Assembly: GCA_028293095.1 (NCBI GenBank)
Contig: JAQGPK010000168.1
Span: 1 to 8,233, forward strand
DNA: 8,233 nt
Reading direction: 5' to 3'
Source of the DNA: Chlamydiia bacterium
Lineage (GTDB): Bacteria; Chlamydiota; Chlamydiia; Chlamydiales; FEN-1388
Position numbers and translations under genes: made by a program. The notes beneath the pieces are model-generated. The model did not search any database. It saw nothing but the letters and a program-made list of their open reading frames with translations, and was not told the origin of the DNA. This document shows, piece by piece, positions 1 through 6,614 of the stretch; the stretch's first letter is position 1, and each line of letters starts with the position of its first letter.

Positions 1-2781
1 ACGGACGTGTCACTTGTCTTTCAAGCAGTTAAGAGGCTGCGGACTTTTAAAATTTTGAGCACGTCTATATTAGCAGATTTTAAAAAGTTATTATTGGACT
101 CTGAGAGTGATGAAAACTTGCGATGGAAAGAGCTCTCTTTAGAAGATCAAACCTTTGTGGCGGAATGGTTTAAAGATACTGTAGGAGAAAAAGAAGAAAA
201 ATTTTACGAGACTCTTGCCAAAATGCTCACTGAAGACAAAAACAAACTTGCGAAATTACAGCCAGATTCTTTAGTCCGTTTGTACACCGCCTATGCTGGG
301 CTGTATCCAAAAAATCCTTTAATAGGGAGTTGCGTAGAAAAACTCAGAGAAGAGTGCATCAAGTATCTTTTTGAAACGAACGCTTCTGGGAAACCAGCTC
401 TTACTCAATTGAACGATACTGCACTTATCTCTCTAACAAAAATGCGATGCTTCCAAAAAACGGCCCAAATAGCAACAGTACAGCAGCAGCTCAACGTACA
501 AAGTACTACAGTGAGGCCGCAGCACCTAGAATTTATTAATACTAAACTGAGCGAAGAGCTACCTGATCTACTAGAAAAAGCAAAAAAATCACTCATCGAA
601 TCTAAAGAAATCCTTTATAAAGAAATCCTTGCTCGAGGAAAAAAAATAGTTATCGCCCTAATCAATAGTTCACCGCCTCTGGCCATTGAACTGATCGAAA
701 GAGGACTTGATATCAAAGGAGCCTTGAATGAATTCCGCGAAGGGGTCCTTCACGTAGCAGTAAGAAAACAAGATGTCTCTCTCCTTCAAGCTCTCATTCA
801 AACTAAGCCAGACATCAACCAACCCACAACCTACCAAAGTACTCCTCTCCATTTTGCAGCTCATCTACACAATTTTATACTATTTACACTTTTAATCGAG
901 GCAGGTGGCGACCCAATGAGACTTAATTGGCGCAAAGAAAATGCCTATCAATCAGCTCTTTCTTCTGTAAAAAAACATCCACATACACAACAAAATGCGA
1001 TTTTATTTTGGAAAGCATGTCTTGGAGACACTCATCCACTTATTGACTATTTGAATAAACAAGGCTTTGCTGCAGATGTAGCAAAAGACTTTATAAAACC
1101 TGAATTACAAAGTGAGCTTTTAAAGACAGCTTATCCATTAGAGCTTGCGTATCTTCTCAATAGCTATGAGCTTGCAAGTGCACAATTGGAAAACTGCTCT
1201 ATGGAGCAGAGTATGAAAATGATCAAAGATATCGAGATAAAGTACAAACGAGTTCCAACTCTTTTGCTGCATACTCTTTTCTTACAATGTTTGTATGTTG
1301 GTGATCCAGCAGCTCTCATGCAATTAATTGAAGAGCCAAAATTTAACCCCTCTTTTGTCTACCCGAATACAAGAAACACCATCCTTCACACGGTCGTGAT
1401 GATGGGCGATAGCAAACTACCAATACTTGAAAAACTTTTAAAAAAGGGAACAAACCCAAATGTAGTCACAGCAGAAGGCAACACCCCTCTACATCTGGCA
1501 GCTTTGCACGGTCATATGAAGGCATACCATCTTCTTTTACAAGCGAATGCAAATCCGCTGATCATTAATAAAAAAGGGTTGAATGTAGCGCAGAACGTCA
1601 TTCAAAGCGAAGATAACCGAACAACAACCTGGCTCTGGAAAATATTTGAAGGCTTTTCAGCTATTCAAAATGAGCTTTTGACCCCCAACAGTAACGGAGA
1701 AGATAAAAAGATCCTCCCTTTGATTCTAAATAATCCAAAACATTTTTTACATACGACTACACACAATCCTCTTGAAATTGCCTTTTTATTCCAAAAGGAG
1801 AATCTAACAAAGGCTTGCTATCAGATTTTAGGAGATACCTTCTATGTAAAGCTTCCTGAACTCCAAAAAAAGTATACAGGCGCCTCTACTGACTCGCTTG
1901 AATTTAGTATATACACTATCAATAATGACCACTTCAAACACACTATACGAACCCAGATTCCTAAAAAACCTGAGGGAACTGCTATACGAGATCTTCTTTC
2001 TATTTTTCAAAAAAATCCACTACAAGAACTTCCAGAGATAGATGTATCAACAGCTAGAGAGCTTGAAGAGATCCTTATCAAGGATTTAATTGAAAAAATA
2101 GAAAAGCGCGAAGCCTACGTGGGAACACCGACAGATGCGTCAATGCGTGAACTTTTTTATCAAAATATTCAAAATGCAATTTGTCATACGATGGTTAAGT
2201 TAAATGATACCAATCGCGAAAAGACATTTATTGAATATCTCAAATATGCAAAGTGGTGCGGTACACGAATCCTTGATGCTGCTTTTGAAAAATATGATGA
2301 AATTGTATTGGGGCTTCCTCCTACCTTTGAACAGATGGTCTACCAGCTTCTTTCAGAATTTCGAAAGGACCTTCTCGATTCTTTAGCACCTTCAGGCCCT
2401 CAAAATATCCATGATGCAGCTCAATACTTCTTCCTCTTAGCAGATGACTTAAACCTGCCAAATAAATATGTAAAAGCTACCGATCCTGTCGCAAAACCAG
2501 TTGTCAAAGAGATTATTCGAGAAAAATTTGATGCCCTCTATAACAGCCTTGCTATTATCGAATGCATCCAAACTCACCTACAAAATAGTGGCGAGTTTAG
2601 AAATAGGTGTCTTGACTATCTCAGAGCACATACTCCTGCAGATTTTGAGAAAGATACAGGGCTTGATGAAGATGAGCGCATAGCCAACTATCTGAAATCA
2701 GTTTGTGACAGCAATAACTGTGCCACCAAGCAGACAATAGCTGCAGTACTTGGGAAACTTGACGTATTAAATAAAATCTAA
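1..2781 (+). CDS. Ankyrin-repeat protein, large, 5' end probably outside the window
   Basis: The frame is open from the first base. The earliest start inside the window is GTG at 7, which gives 924 residues, but only six bases precede it and no ribosome site can be seen, so the gene probably begins further left. Counting from that GTG, ankyrin repeats are clear in two blocks. Block one spans about 244-310, with the TPLHFAAH core at 279-286. Block two spans about 457-523, with TPLHLAALHGH at 493-503. Weaker ankyrin-like helices occur near 212-235, 333-355 and 425-450. Each block ends in a similar Trp-Lys helix (FWKACLG, LWKIFEG), which suggests internal duplication. Residues 1-200 and 560-924 are charged, probably helical, and match nothing I recognise. 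There is no obvious signal peptide or membrane segment. Ankyrin repeats bind proteins, and in intracellular bacteria such proteins are often secreted effectors. That role is inference here. The fold call is firm and the function unknown. Confidence 0.88.
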   Translation, partial: TDVSLVFQAVKRLRTFKILSTSILADFKKLLLDSESDENLRWKELSLEDQTFVAEWFKDTVGEKEEKFYETLAKMLTEDKNKLAKLQPDSLVRLYTAYAGLYPKNPLIGSCVEKLREECIKYLFETNASGKPALTQLNDTALISLTKMRCFQKTAQIATVQQQLNVQSTTVRPQHLEFINTKLSEELPDLLEKAKKSLIESKEILYKEILARGKKIVIALINSSPPLAIELIERGLDIKGALNEFREGVLHVAVRKQDVSLLQALIQTKPDINQPTTYQSTPLHFAAHLHNFILFTLLIEAGGDPMRLNWRKENAYQSALSSVKKHPHTQQNAILFWKACLGDTHPLIDYLNKQGFAADVAKDFIKPELQSELLKTAYPLELAYLLNSYELASAQLENCSMEQSMKMIKDIEIKYKRVPTLLLHTLFLQCLYVGDPAALMQLIEEPKFNPSFVYPNTRNTILHTVVMMGDSKLPILEKLLKKGTNPNVVTAEGNTPLHLAALHGHMKAYHLLLQANANPLIINKKGLNVAQNVIQSEDNRTTTWLWKIFEGFSAIQNELLTPNSNGEDKKILPLILNNPKHFLHTTTHNPLEIAFLFQKENLTKACYQILGDTFYVKLPELQKKYTGASTDSLEFSIYTINNDHFKHTIRTQIPKKPEGTAIRDLLSIFQKNPLQELPEIDVSTARELEEILIKDLIEKIEKREAYVGTPTDASMRELFYQNIQNAICHTMVKLNDTNREKTFIEYLKYAKWCGTRILDAAFEKYDEIVLGLPPTFEQMVYQLLSEFRKDLLDSLAPSGPQNIHDAAQYFFLLADDLNLPNKYVKATDPVAKPVVKEIIREKFDALYNSLAIIECIQTHLQNSGEFRNRCLDYLRAHTPADFEKDTGLDEDERIANYLKSVCDSNNCATKQTIAAVLGKLDVLNKI

Positions 2782-2784
2782 AAA

Positions 2785-2814
2785 TAAGTTAGCACAAATA
2801 TTTGTGTTAACTTA
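2785..2814. terminator. Near-perfect palindrome after the ankyrin gene, possible terminator
   Basis: A 30-nt inverted repeat begins four bases after the stop codon. Its left arm TAAGTTAGCACAAAT pairs with the right arm ATTTGTGTTAACTTA, with a single G-T wobble. There is no T-run on its plus-strand 3' side, only CAAAAATAAC. On the minus strand the hairpin is followed by TTTTTAGAT. It could therefore stabilise the 3' end of the ankyrin mRNA or act as a weak terminator, or it could be a protein-binding palindrome upstream of the flotillin promoter. Confidence 0.4.
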
Positions 2815-2829
2815 CAAAAATAACTGTAG

Positions 2830-2858
2830 TTGTTATTATTTGTATATGTACATATTAT
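2830..2858 (+). promoter_or_regulatory. Predicted sigma70-type promoter of the flotillin gene
   Basis: TTGTTA at 2830-2835 and TATTAT at 2853-2858 are separated by 17 nt, each close to the -35 and -10 consensus. Transcription would start near 2865, giving a leader of about 25 nt. The leader contains a ribosome site AAGGT at 2879-2883, six bases before the ATG at 2890. The surroundings are very AT-rich, so chance matches are likely and the call is moderate. Confidence 0.45.
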
Positions 2859-2889
2859 TAGTATTGAATTATTACAATAAGGTATAAAT

Positions 2890-4242
2890 ATGGATAGTAC
2901 TATTTTCTCCGGAACTCCTGCTCTAGTATTCGCTCTCATTTTTGCATTTTCACTCATACTTCTTTTAGCTAAGTTCTATCAGCGCTGTCCATCCAACAAA
3001 ATTCTCGTCGTCTATGGACGTGTAGGTGGACATCAAACTGTACGATGTTATCACGGTGGGGGCACTATCGTCTGGCCACTTATTCAAGGACATTCTTTTC
3101 TAGACCTCACTCCACGTACAATTCATATTCCCTTAAGAGGCGCCCTCTCTCACCAAAATATTCGCATTAACGTCCCAAGTACTTTTACAGTAGCGCTCGG
3201 ATTGACCCAAGATGTGATGAATAATGCTGCTATCAGATTGCTTGATTTGGATCACAAAGAAATCGAATCAATGGCAACTGAGATTATCATCGGACAGCTC
3301 CGTCTTACAGTTGCATCCCTACGAATTGAGGAAATCAACCAAGACCGCGAAATGTTCCTTGAAGCCATCAAGAAAAATATTGAACCGGAACTACATAAGA
3401 TTGGACTTACGCTTCTAAACGTGAATATCACCGACATCACAGATGAATCGGAGTACATCGACAGCATCGGTAAAAAGGCATCAGCTACTGCTGTCAATCA
3501 AGCTAAAGTCGACGTCGCAGAACAGGAAAAGCAAGGAGATATCGGAAAGTCTCTTGCAGAAAGAGATCGCCGTATCTCGGTTGCCTCCTATAATGCAGAA
3601 GCTGTAAAAGGTGAAAATGATTCAAAAGCACAAGTTGCTTTAACAAATGCAAACTTAGCTGAAAAAGAGGCTGAAGCAACGAAGCGAAGCCAAATTGCTG
3701 CGCAAAATGCAGAGGCTGAAATTCAAAGAGCTCGGGCGCTTGCACAAACGGAACTTTTAGAGGCAGAGCAAATTGTTCCTCAAGAAATCAAAAAGAAAAA
3801 AATCCAGCTAGAGGCCGAAGCTGAAGCTCAAAGCAAAGCTATCATAGCACGAGGTGAGGCGGAAGCACTCCTTGCTATGCGACAAGCGGAAGCTGAAGGT
3901 ATTCAAAAGCTTCTCGATGCAAAAGCAAATGGCTACAGACAGCTCGTTGAGGCCTGTGGTAATGATGCGAAGAGTGCATCCACTATGCTATTGATTGAAA
4001 AGCTCGAAGATATTGTAAAGCTTCAAGTTGAGGCGATCAAGAATATCAAGATTGATAAAATCACCGTTTGGGATAGTGGCAGTGGTGAGGCTGGTAAAGG
4101 GTCATCCACCTCTAACTTTATCAGTCAGTTCGTCAAATCACTCCCCGCTTTGCATGACATAGCAGCAAGTGCTGGACTCGAGTTACCGCAATACCTTGGG
4201 CAGGTCAATAGTGTTGCTCCTGAAAAAAATTCAACGTTATAA
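2890..4242 (+). CDS. Flotillin-family SPFH/band 7 membrane scaffold protein
   Basis: This is a complete 450-residue flotillin. One N-terminal membrane segment (about 9-29) is followed by an SPFH/band 7 domain (about 33-200, starting at NKILVVYGRVGG). Next comes a long Ala/Glu/Lys/Arg-rich coiled coil (about 200-345) with repeated AEAE and EAEA motifs. The C-terminal region carries the flotillin-type IDKITVWDSG at 388-397 and LPALHDIAASAGLELPQYLG near 418-437. Flotillins oligomerise on the inner membrane and organise detergent-resistant microdomains in which other proteins assemble. The length is near that of bacterial FloT-type proteins. The ATG has a good ribosome site, AAGGT, six bases upstream. 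Many bacterial flotillins sit beside an NfeD-family gene. None is visible on either side, so this copy looks like a single-gene unit. The family call is secure, while what this flotillin organises cannot be told from sequence. Confidence 0.95.
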   Translation: MDSTIFSGTPALVFALIFAFSLILLLAKFYQRCPSNKILVVYGRVGGHQTVRCYHGGGTIVWPLIQGHSFLDLTPRTIHIPLRGALSHQNIRINVPSTFTVALGLTQDVMNNAAIRLLDLDHKEIESMATEIIIGQLRLTVASLRIEEINQDREMFLEAIKKNIEPELHKIGLTLLNVNITDITDESEYIDSIGKKASATAVNQAKVDVAEQEKQGDIGKSLAERDRRISVASYNAEAVKGENDSKAQVALTNANLAEKEAEATKRSQIAAQNAEAEIQRARALAQTELLEAEQIVPQEIKKKKIQLEAEAEAQSKAIIARGEAEALLAMRQAEAEGIQKLLDAKANGYRQLVEACGNDAKSASTMLLIEKLEDIVKLQVEAIKNIKIDKITVWDSGSGEAGKGSSTSNFISQFVKSLPALHDIAASAGLELPQYLGQVNSVAPEKNSTL

Positions 4243-4291
4243 AAAAGTAATTTTCCTCCTGCTAATTGGCCGTATTCAACAAGATTTTAAT

Positions 4292-4318
4292 GAATACGGC
4301 CATATTTTGGCCGTATTC
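4292..4318 (+). terminator. Stem-loop made by two facing repeat copies, possible flotillin terminator
   Basis: GAATACGGCCA (4292-4302) and TGGCCGTATTC (4308-4318) form a perfect 11-bp stem with a five-base loop TATTT, 50 bp after the flotillin stop. The U-rich tract after it (TTCTTAATTT) is broken, so termination would be imperfect. The same copies belong to the operator array, so the hairpin may be a by-product of operator architecture. Confidence 0.4.
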
Positions 4319-4350
4319 TTCTTAATTTACACTATTTTTGGCCGTATTCA

Positions 4351-4379
4351 TTGAAATATGGCCCTATTTCTGATATAAT
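4351..4379 (+). promoter_or_regulatory. Strong sigma70-type promoter of the Fic gene with extended -10
   Basis: TTGAAA at 4351-4356 and a perfect TATAAT at 4374-4379 lie exactly 17 nt apart. TG one base before the -10 makes it an extended -10 (TGATATAAT). The spacer and -35 are covered by the near-palindrome at 4353-4370. One repeat copy ends at the -35, and another starts at the last base of the -10 region and covers the probable start near 4386. A protein bound there should block RNA polymerase. The ribosome site is probably TAAGG at 4403-4407, seven bases before the ATG. Confidence 0.75.
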
Positions 4380-4414
4380 TGGCCGTATACTCTAAAAACA
4401 AGTAAGGCACTTCT

Positions 4415-5755
4415 ATGGGATTTCAAGATAAAAAAATAGCTGTACTGCAGCAGCTGCGCAAAGAAGTGGAACCTATCAGCCTGCCTCAATTACTTGAAAA
4501 ACTTGGAAATGGATATGTTGAACGCAGCGTCAGGCGCTGGCTTGCCGAGATGGGTACTGAAGGACTCGTAGAAAAAACTGGAAGTAAACGAGGGACCCAG
4601 TATAGCGCGATCTCTCAACCTATAGACTCTAGCAAAAGTGCTCAAACGTGCTTTGGGCCAAAAAGTCAAAAAATAATTGAGTTTGTGAGACGACCAATTT
4701 ATGAGCGGGAGCCTGTTATCTACGCAAATGACTGGTTTGAGGCCTATATTCCAAACAGCACCTTCTATATCCCTCACGACTTCCGAACTAAACTCTATAC
4801 AGCAGGAACGCGTTTAAAACAGGAAGATCCTGCCGGAACGTATGCTCATCAAATTTTTAACCGCTTACTTATTGATCTTTCCTATAACTCTTCCAGGCTG
4901 GAAGGCAATACCTATTCCTTACTGGATACTCAACGACTTGTTTTAGAGGGAGCGAGTGCGGAAGGAAAACTTGATGAAGAAAAGATCATGATTCTTAATC
5001 ATAAAGAGGCCATTCGCTATCTCGTTGATACAGCTTCAAAGCTGCAAGTCAATGATCAAACTATCTGCACTCTACACTACCTTCTTGCTGATGGATTAGT
5101 AGAGCCGCAGTATGCTGGAAAAGTCAGAGACCATGGAGTTCGCATCGGTGGATCCACCTACATTCCTTTCGAGGATCCAAAGAAACTGCAAGTTCAGCTT
5201 AAGAAAATCACTAAAAAAGCTGCAATGATTCAAGATCCCTACGAACAAAGCCTATTTTTACTGATACATATTAGTTACTTACAAAGCTTTACTGATGTAA
5301 ATAAACGTACCTCACGACTTTCTGCTAATATTCCACTCATTAAAAATAACTTAGTTCCTCTCTCATTCAATGATGTTGAAAAAGAGGATTATACCTCGTC
5401 TATGATCGCCATTTATGAAATGCAAGATGTGCAGCCACTTCTAGACCTCTACCTGTTCTCTTATATGCGTACGTGTACAATGTATGATTCAACAATACAT
5501 AGTTTAGGATTCGATGAAGTACGCGTCCGGTATCGGCAACAGCGACGTGCACTCCTTCGTCATATTATCGAGAATAAACTCACCGGTGTTACGATGCATG
5601 AATACATTTCTAAAGAGAGTGTAGAGCTTGTGAAAGAACAAGATCGGAAAGCCTTTATAGAAGATGTGATCGAAGATATGAGAGAAGCCGATCTAAGTCG
5701 TATTGCAGGTCTTGGAATCACTCCTGATCAGTTAAATACCTGGAAAGCACTCTAA
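4415..5755 (+). CDS. Fic-domain protein with N-terminal winged helix; catalytic His replaced by Gln
   Basis: This is a complete protein of 446 residues. Residues about 5-66 form a winged helix-turn-helix (LPQLLEKLGNGYVERSVRRWLAEMGTEGLVEKTG, then the wing GTQYSAI). A Fic domain spans about 140-355. The N-terminal inhibitory helix motif S-x-x-x-E-G is present as SSRLEGN at 159-165. The Fic core reads QSFTDVNKRTSR at 290-301, against the usual H-P-F-x-[DE]-G-N-[GK]-R-x-x-R. F292, D294, N296, R298 and R301 are kept, but the catalytic His is Gln290 (codon CAA at 5282-5284). Fic enzymes usually transfer AMP or another phosphate-containing group to a target hydroxyl, and the His acts as base. Loss of His makes ordinary AMPylation doubtful. 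From memory, a subfamily with Q-x-F-x-D-V-N-K-R-T-S-R exists, so this is probably not a fresh mutation. Residues 360-446 are helical and unassigned. The repeat array over its promoter suggests autoregulation through the winged helix. The gene converges on the toxin gene, with 23 bp between the stops. Confidence 0.93.
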   Translation: MGFQDKKIAVLQQLRKEVEPISLPQLLEKLGNGYVERSVRRWLAEMGTEGLVEKTGSKRGTQYSAISQPIDSSKSAQTCFGPKSQKIIEFVRRPIYEREPVIYANDWFEAYIPNSTFYIPHDFRTKLYTAGTRLKQEDPAGTYAHQIFNRLLIDLSYNSSRLEGNTYSLLDTQRLVLEGASAEGKLDEEKIMILNHKEAIRYLVDTASKLQVNDQTICTLHYLLADGLVEPQYAGKVRDHGVRIGGSTYIPFEDPKKLQVQLKKITKKAAMIQDPYEQSLFLLIHISYLQSFTDVNKRTSRLSANIPLIKNNLVPLSFNDVEKEDYTSSMIAIYEMQDVQPLLDLYLFSYMRTCTMYDSTIHSLGFDEVRVRYRQQRRALLRHIIENKLTGVTMHEYISKESVELVKEQDRKAFIEDVIEDMREADLSRIAGLGITPDQLNTWKAL

Positions 5756-5778
5756 GAAAAGGATAGCGGGCATTACAA

Positions 5779-6222
5779 TTAAGTTCTTGGATCATAGACG
5801 TTTATAAAATTATCACGGCCATATTGTAAAATTTTTTCATCACATGTTACTAAAACTGCATGATTTTCAAAGGCGGTTGCAATCAATATTCTATCTGCAG
5901 GATCACCATGAAGAGTTCCTGGCAGCCGTGTACTCAATACAGCAATTTGCGGTGAAATTGGTGCTACCTGAAATCCGGGATAGGCAAGAGCTTTTTCAAT
6001 CCAGTCAAGACTGTCCATTTCCAAAATAATCCTGCCTTTTTCTACAAGCATACCTATTTCCCAAATGGAAATTGGCGAAATCAAAATTGAAGTTAGGGGC
6101 TTTTCACACTCCACAGTTTTTCGAAACTTGGAGGATAAAGTGGAATCACCTAACATATACCAAAAAAATACATGCGTATCAAAAACAAGTTTATGTTGTT
6201 TTAAAGTCTTAATGACTGGCAT
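5779..6222 (-). CDS. vapC: VapC-type PIN-domain toxin
   Basis: This is a 147-residue PIN-domain protein. Acidic residues of the active site are visible: D15 in VFDTHVFFW, E55 in IWEIGML, D107/D110 in HGDPADRILIATA, and D128 in TCDEKIL. VapC toxins are Mg-dependent ribonucleases that cut tRNA or rRNA and stop translation until bound by their antitoxin. I chose the ATG at 6222 (MPVIKTLKQHK) because GACGAGG at 6229-6235 lies six bases upstream. A longer frame from TTG at 6237 exists but places that ribosome site inside the gene. The start overlaps the end of the antitoxin gene by 14 bp, which implies translational coupling. All acidic residues are intact, so the toxin looks active. It converges on the Fic gene with no visible terminator between them, so read-through could yield antisense RNA to that gene. 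Confidence 0.92.
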   Translation of the reverse strand: MPVIKTLKQHKLVFDTHVFFWYMLGDSTLSSKFRKTVECEKPLTSILISPISIWEIGMLVEKGRIILEMDSLDWIEKALAYPGFQVAPISPQIAVLSTRLPGTLHGDPADRILIATAFENHAVLVTCDEKILQYGRDNFINVYDPRT

Positions 6223-6442
6223 CCCATACCTCGTCAATCGGTTTCATAATATCACCTTTAACATGCGCTGTACCTTTCATCCATCCAAATCCGGGCCTTC
6301 TCTTCTCTTCAATGGGAATCATTTCGACAACAGGTATGTTACGCTTGGTAATAATAAGATGCATTTTAGTACGTTGCACCTCATCCATCATTTTAAGACA
6401 TTCTGCTTTAAATTTCCCTGCGGGAACGAGTTTTCGAACCAT
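6209..6442 (-). CDS. Phd/YefM-family antitoxin, partner of the VapC toxin
   Basis: This is a 77-residue antitoxin. The N-terminal Phd/YefM-type DNA-binding fold spans about 1-43, with VPAGKFKAECLKMMDEVQRT and then HLIITKRNIPVVEMIP. The tail GWMKGTAHVKGDIMKPIDEVWDA is the familiar toxin-wrapping segment that pairs with PIN toxins. It should neutralise VapC and repress the operon, and the palindrome at the promoter fits this. I place the start at the ATG at 6442: AGAGGTG at 6449-6455 stands six bases upstream, and an upstream in-frame ATG at 6469 falls on the predicted -10 box and has no ribosome site. It is first in the operon, the usual order, and overlaps the toxin start. The frame is intact. 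Confidence 0.9.
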   Translation of the reverse strand: MVRKLVPAGKFKAECLKMMDEVQRTKMHLIITKRNIPVVEMIPIEEKRRPGFGWMKGTAHVKGDIMKPIDEVWDASH

Positions 6443-6467
6443 AAATAGCACCTCTTTTCCTATAGTC

Positions 6468-6497
6468 ATAGTACCATGGTCATGAAATATATTTCAA
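6468..6497 (-). promoter_or_regulatory. Predicted promoter and operator of the toxin-antitoxin operon
   Basis: On the minus strand TTGAAA (plus-strand 6492-6497) and TACTAT (6468-6473) are 18 nt apart. Transcription would begin near 6461, about 20 bases before the antitoxin start. A perfect 14-nt palindrome, TGAAATATATTTCA at 6483-6496, covers most of the -35, as expected for antitoxin-mediated autorepression. The -10 matches only four of six consensus bases. Confidence 0.5.
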
Positions 6498-6614
6498 GGA
6501 AAAATATGTACTATCTAGTCGAATCAAGGGCATATTTCTTGCAAATACTACTTAAAAAGTGTGTACTAGCTTTATTTTAAAAAACTTAGCAAGCTTGCTT
6601 TGTTTCAAAATCAA

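Larger units (their letters stand above)
4266..4390. repeat. Array of GGCCGTATTC elements upstream of the Fic gene, probable operator
   Basis: The core TGGCCGTATTC occurs directly at 4267-4277, 4308-4318 and 4339-4349. It occurs inverted (GAATACGGCCA) at 4292-4302, and once with a single change (TGGCCGTATAC) at 4380-4390. A degenerate pair forms the 18-nt near-palindrome GAAATATGGCCCTATTTC at 4353-4370. Starts of the direct copies are 41, 31 and 41 bp apart, close to four, three and four helical turns, as expected if a protein binds on one face of the DNA. The last copies overlap the Fic promoter and its likely start site. The likely ligand is the winged-helix domain at the N-terminus of the Fic protein itself (inference). 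Confidence 0.8.

Noticed and set aside
4169..4354. 61-codon open frame on the plus strand overlapping the flotillin end and the repeat array
   Set aside because: It begins inside the flotillin gene in another frame and runs through the operator repeats. Its hydrophobic look comes from AT-rich DNA, and it has no ribosome site.
4266..4390. CRISPR-like array
   Set aside because: The repeats are only 10-13 nt, occur in both orientations and have unequal spacing. They overlap a promoter, and no cas gene is near. An operator array explains them better.
6065..6448. 127-codon plus-strand frame opposite the toxin-antitoxin genes
   Set aside because: It is antisense to two convincing genes, its composition is random, and it matches no family.
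6209..6469. Longer antitoxin from the ATG at 6469
   Set aside because: That ATG coincides with the predicted -10 box and has no ribosome site, whereas the ATG at 6442 has a strong one at the right distance.
6582..6605. Palindrome AGCAAGCTTGCT with a minus-strand T-run, considered as a terminator
   Set aside because: As a hairpin it gives only a four-bp stem before mismatches, and no minus-strand gene ends there.
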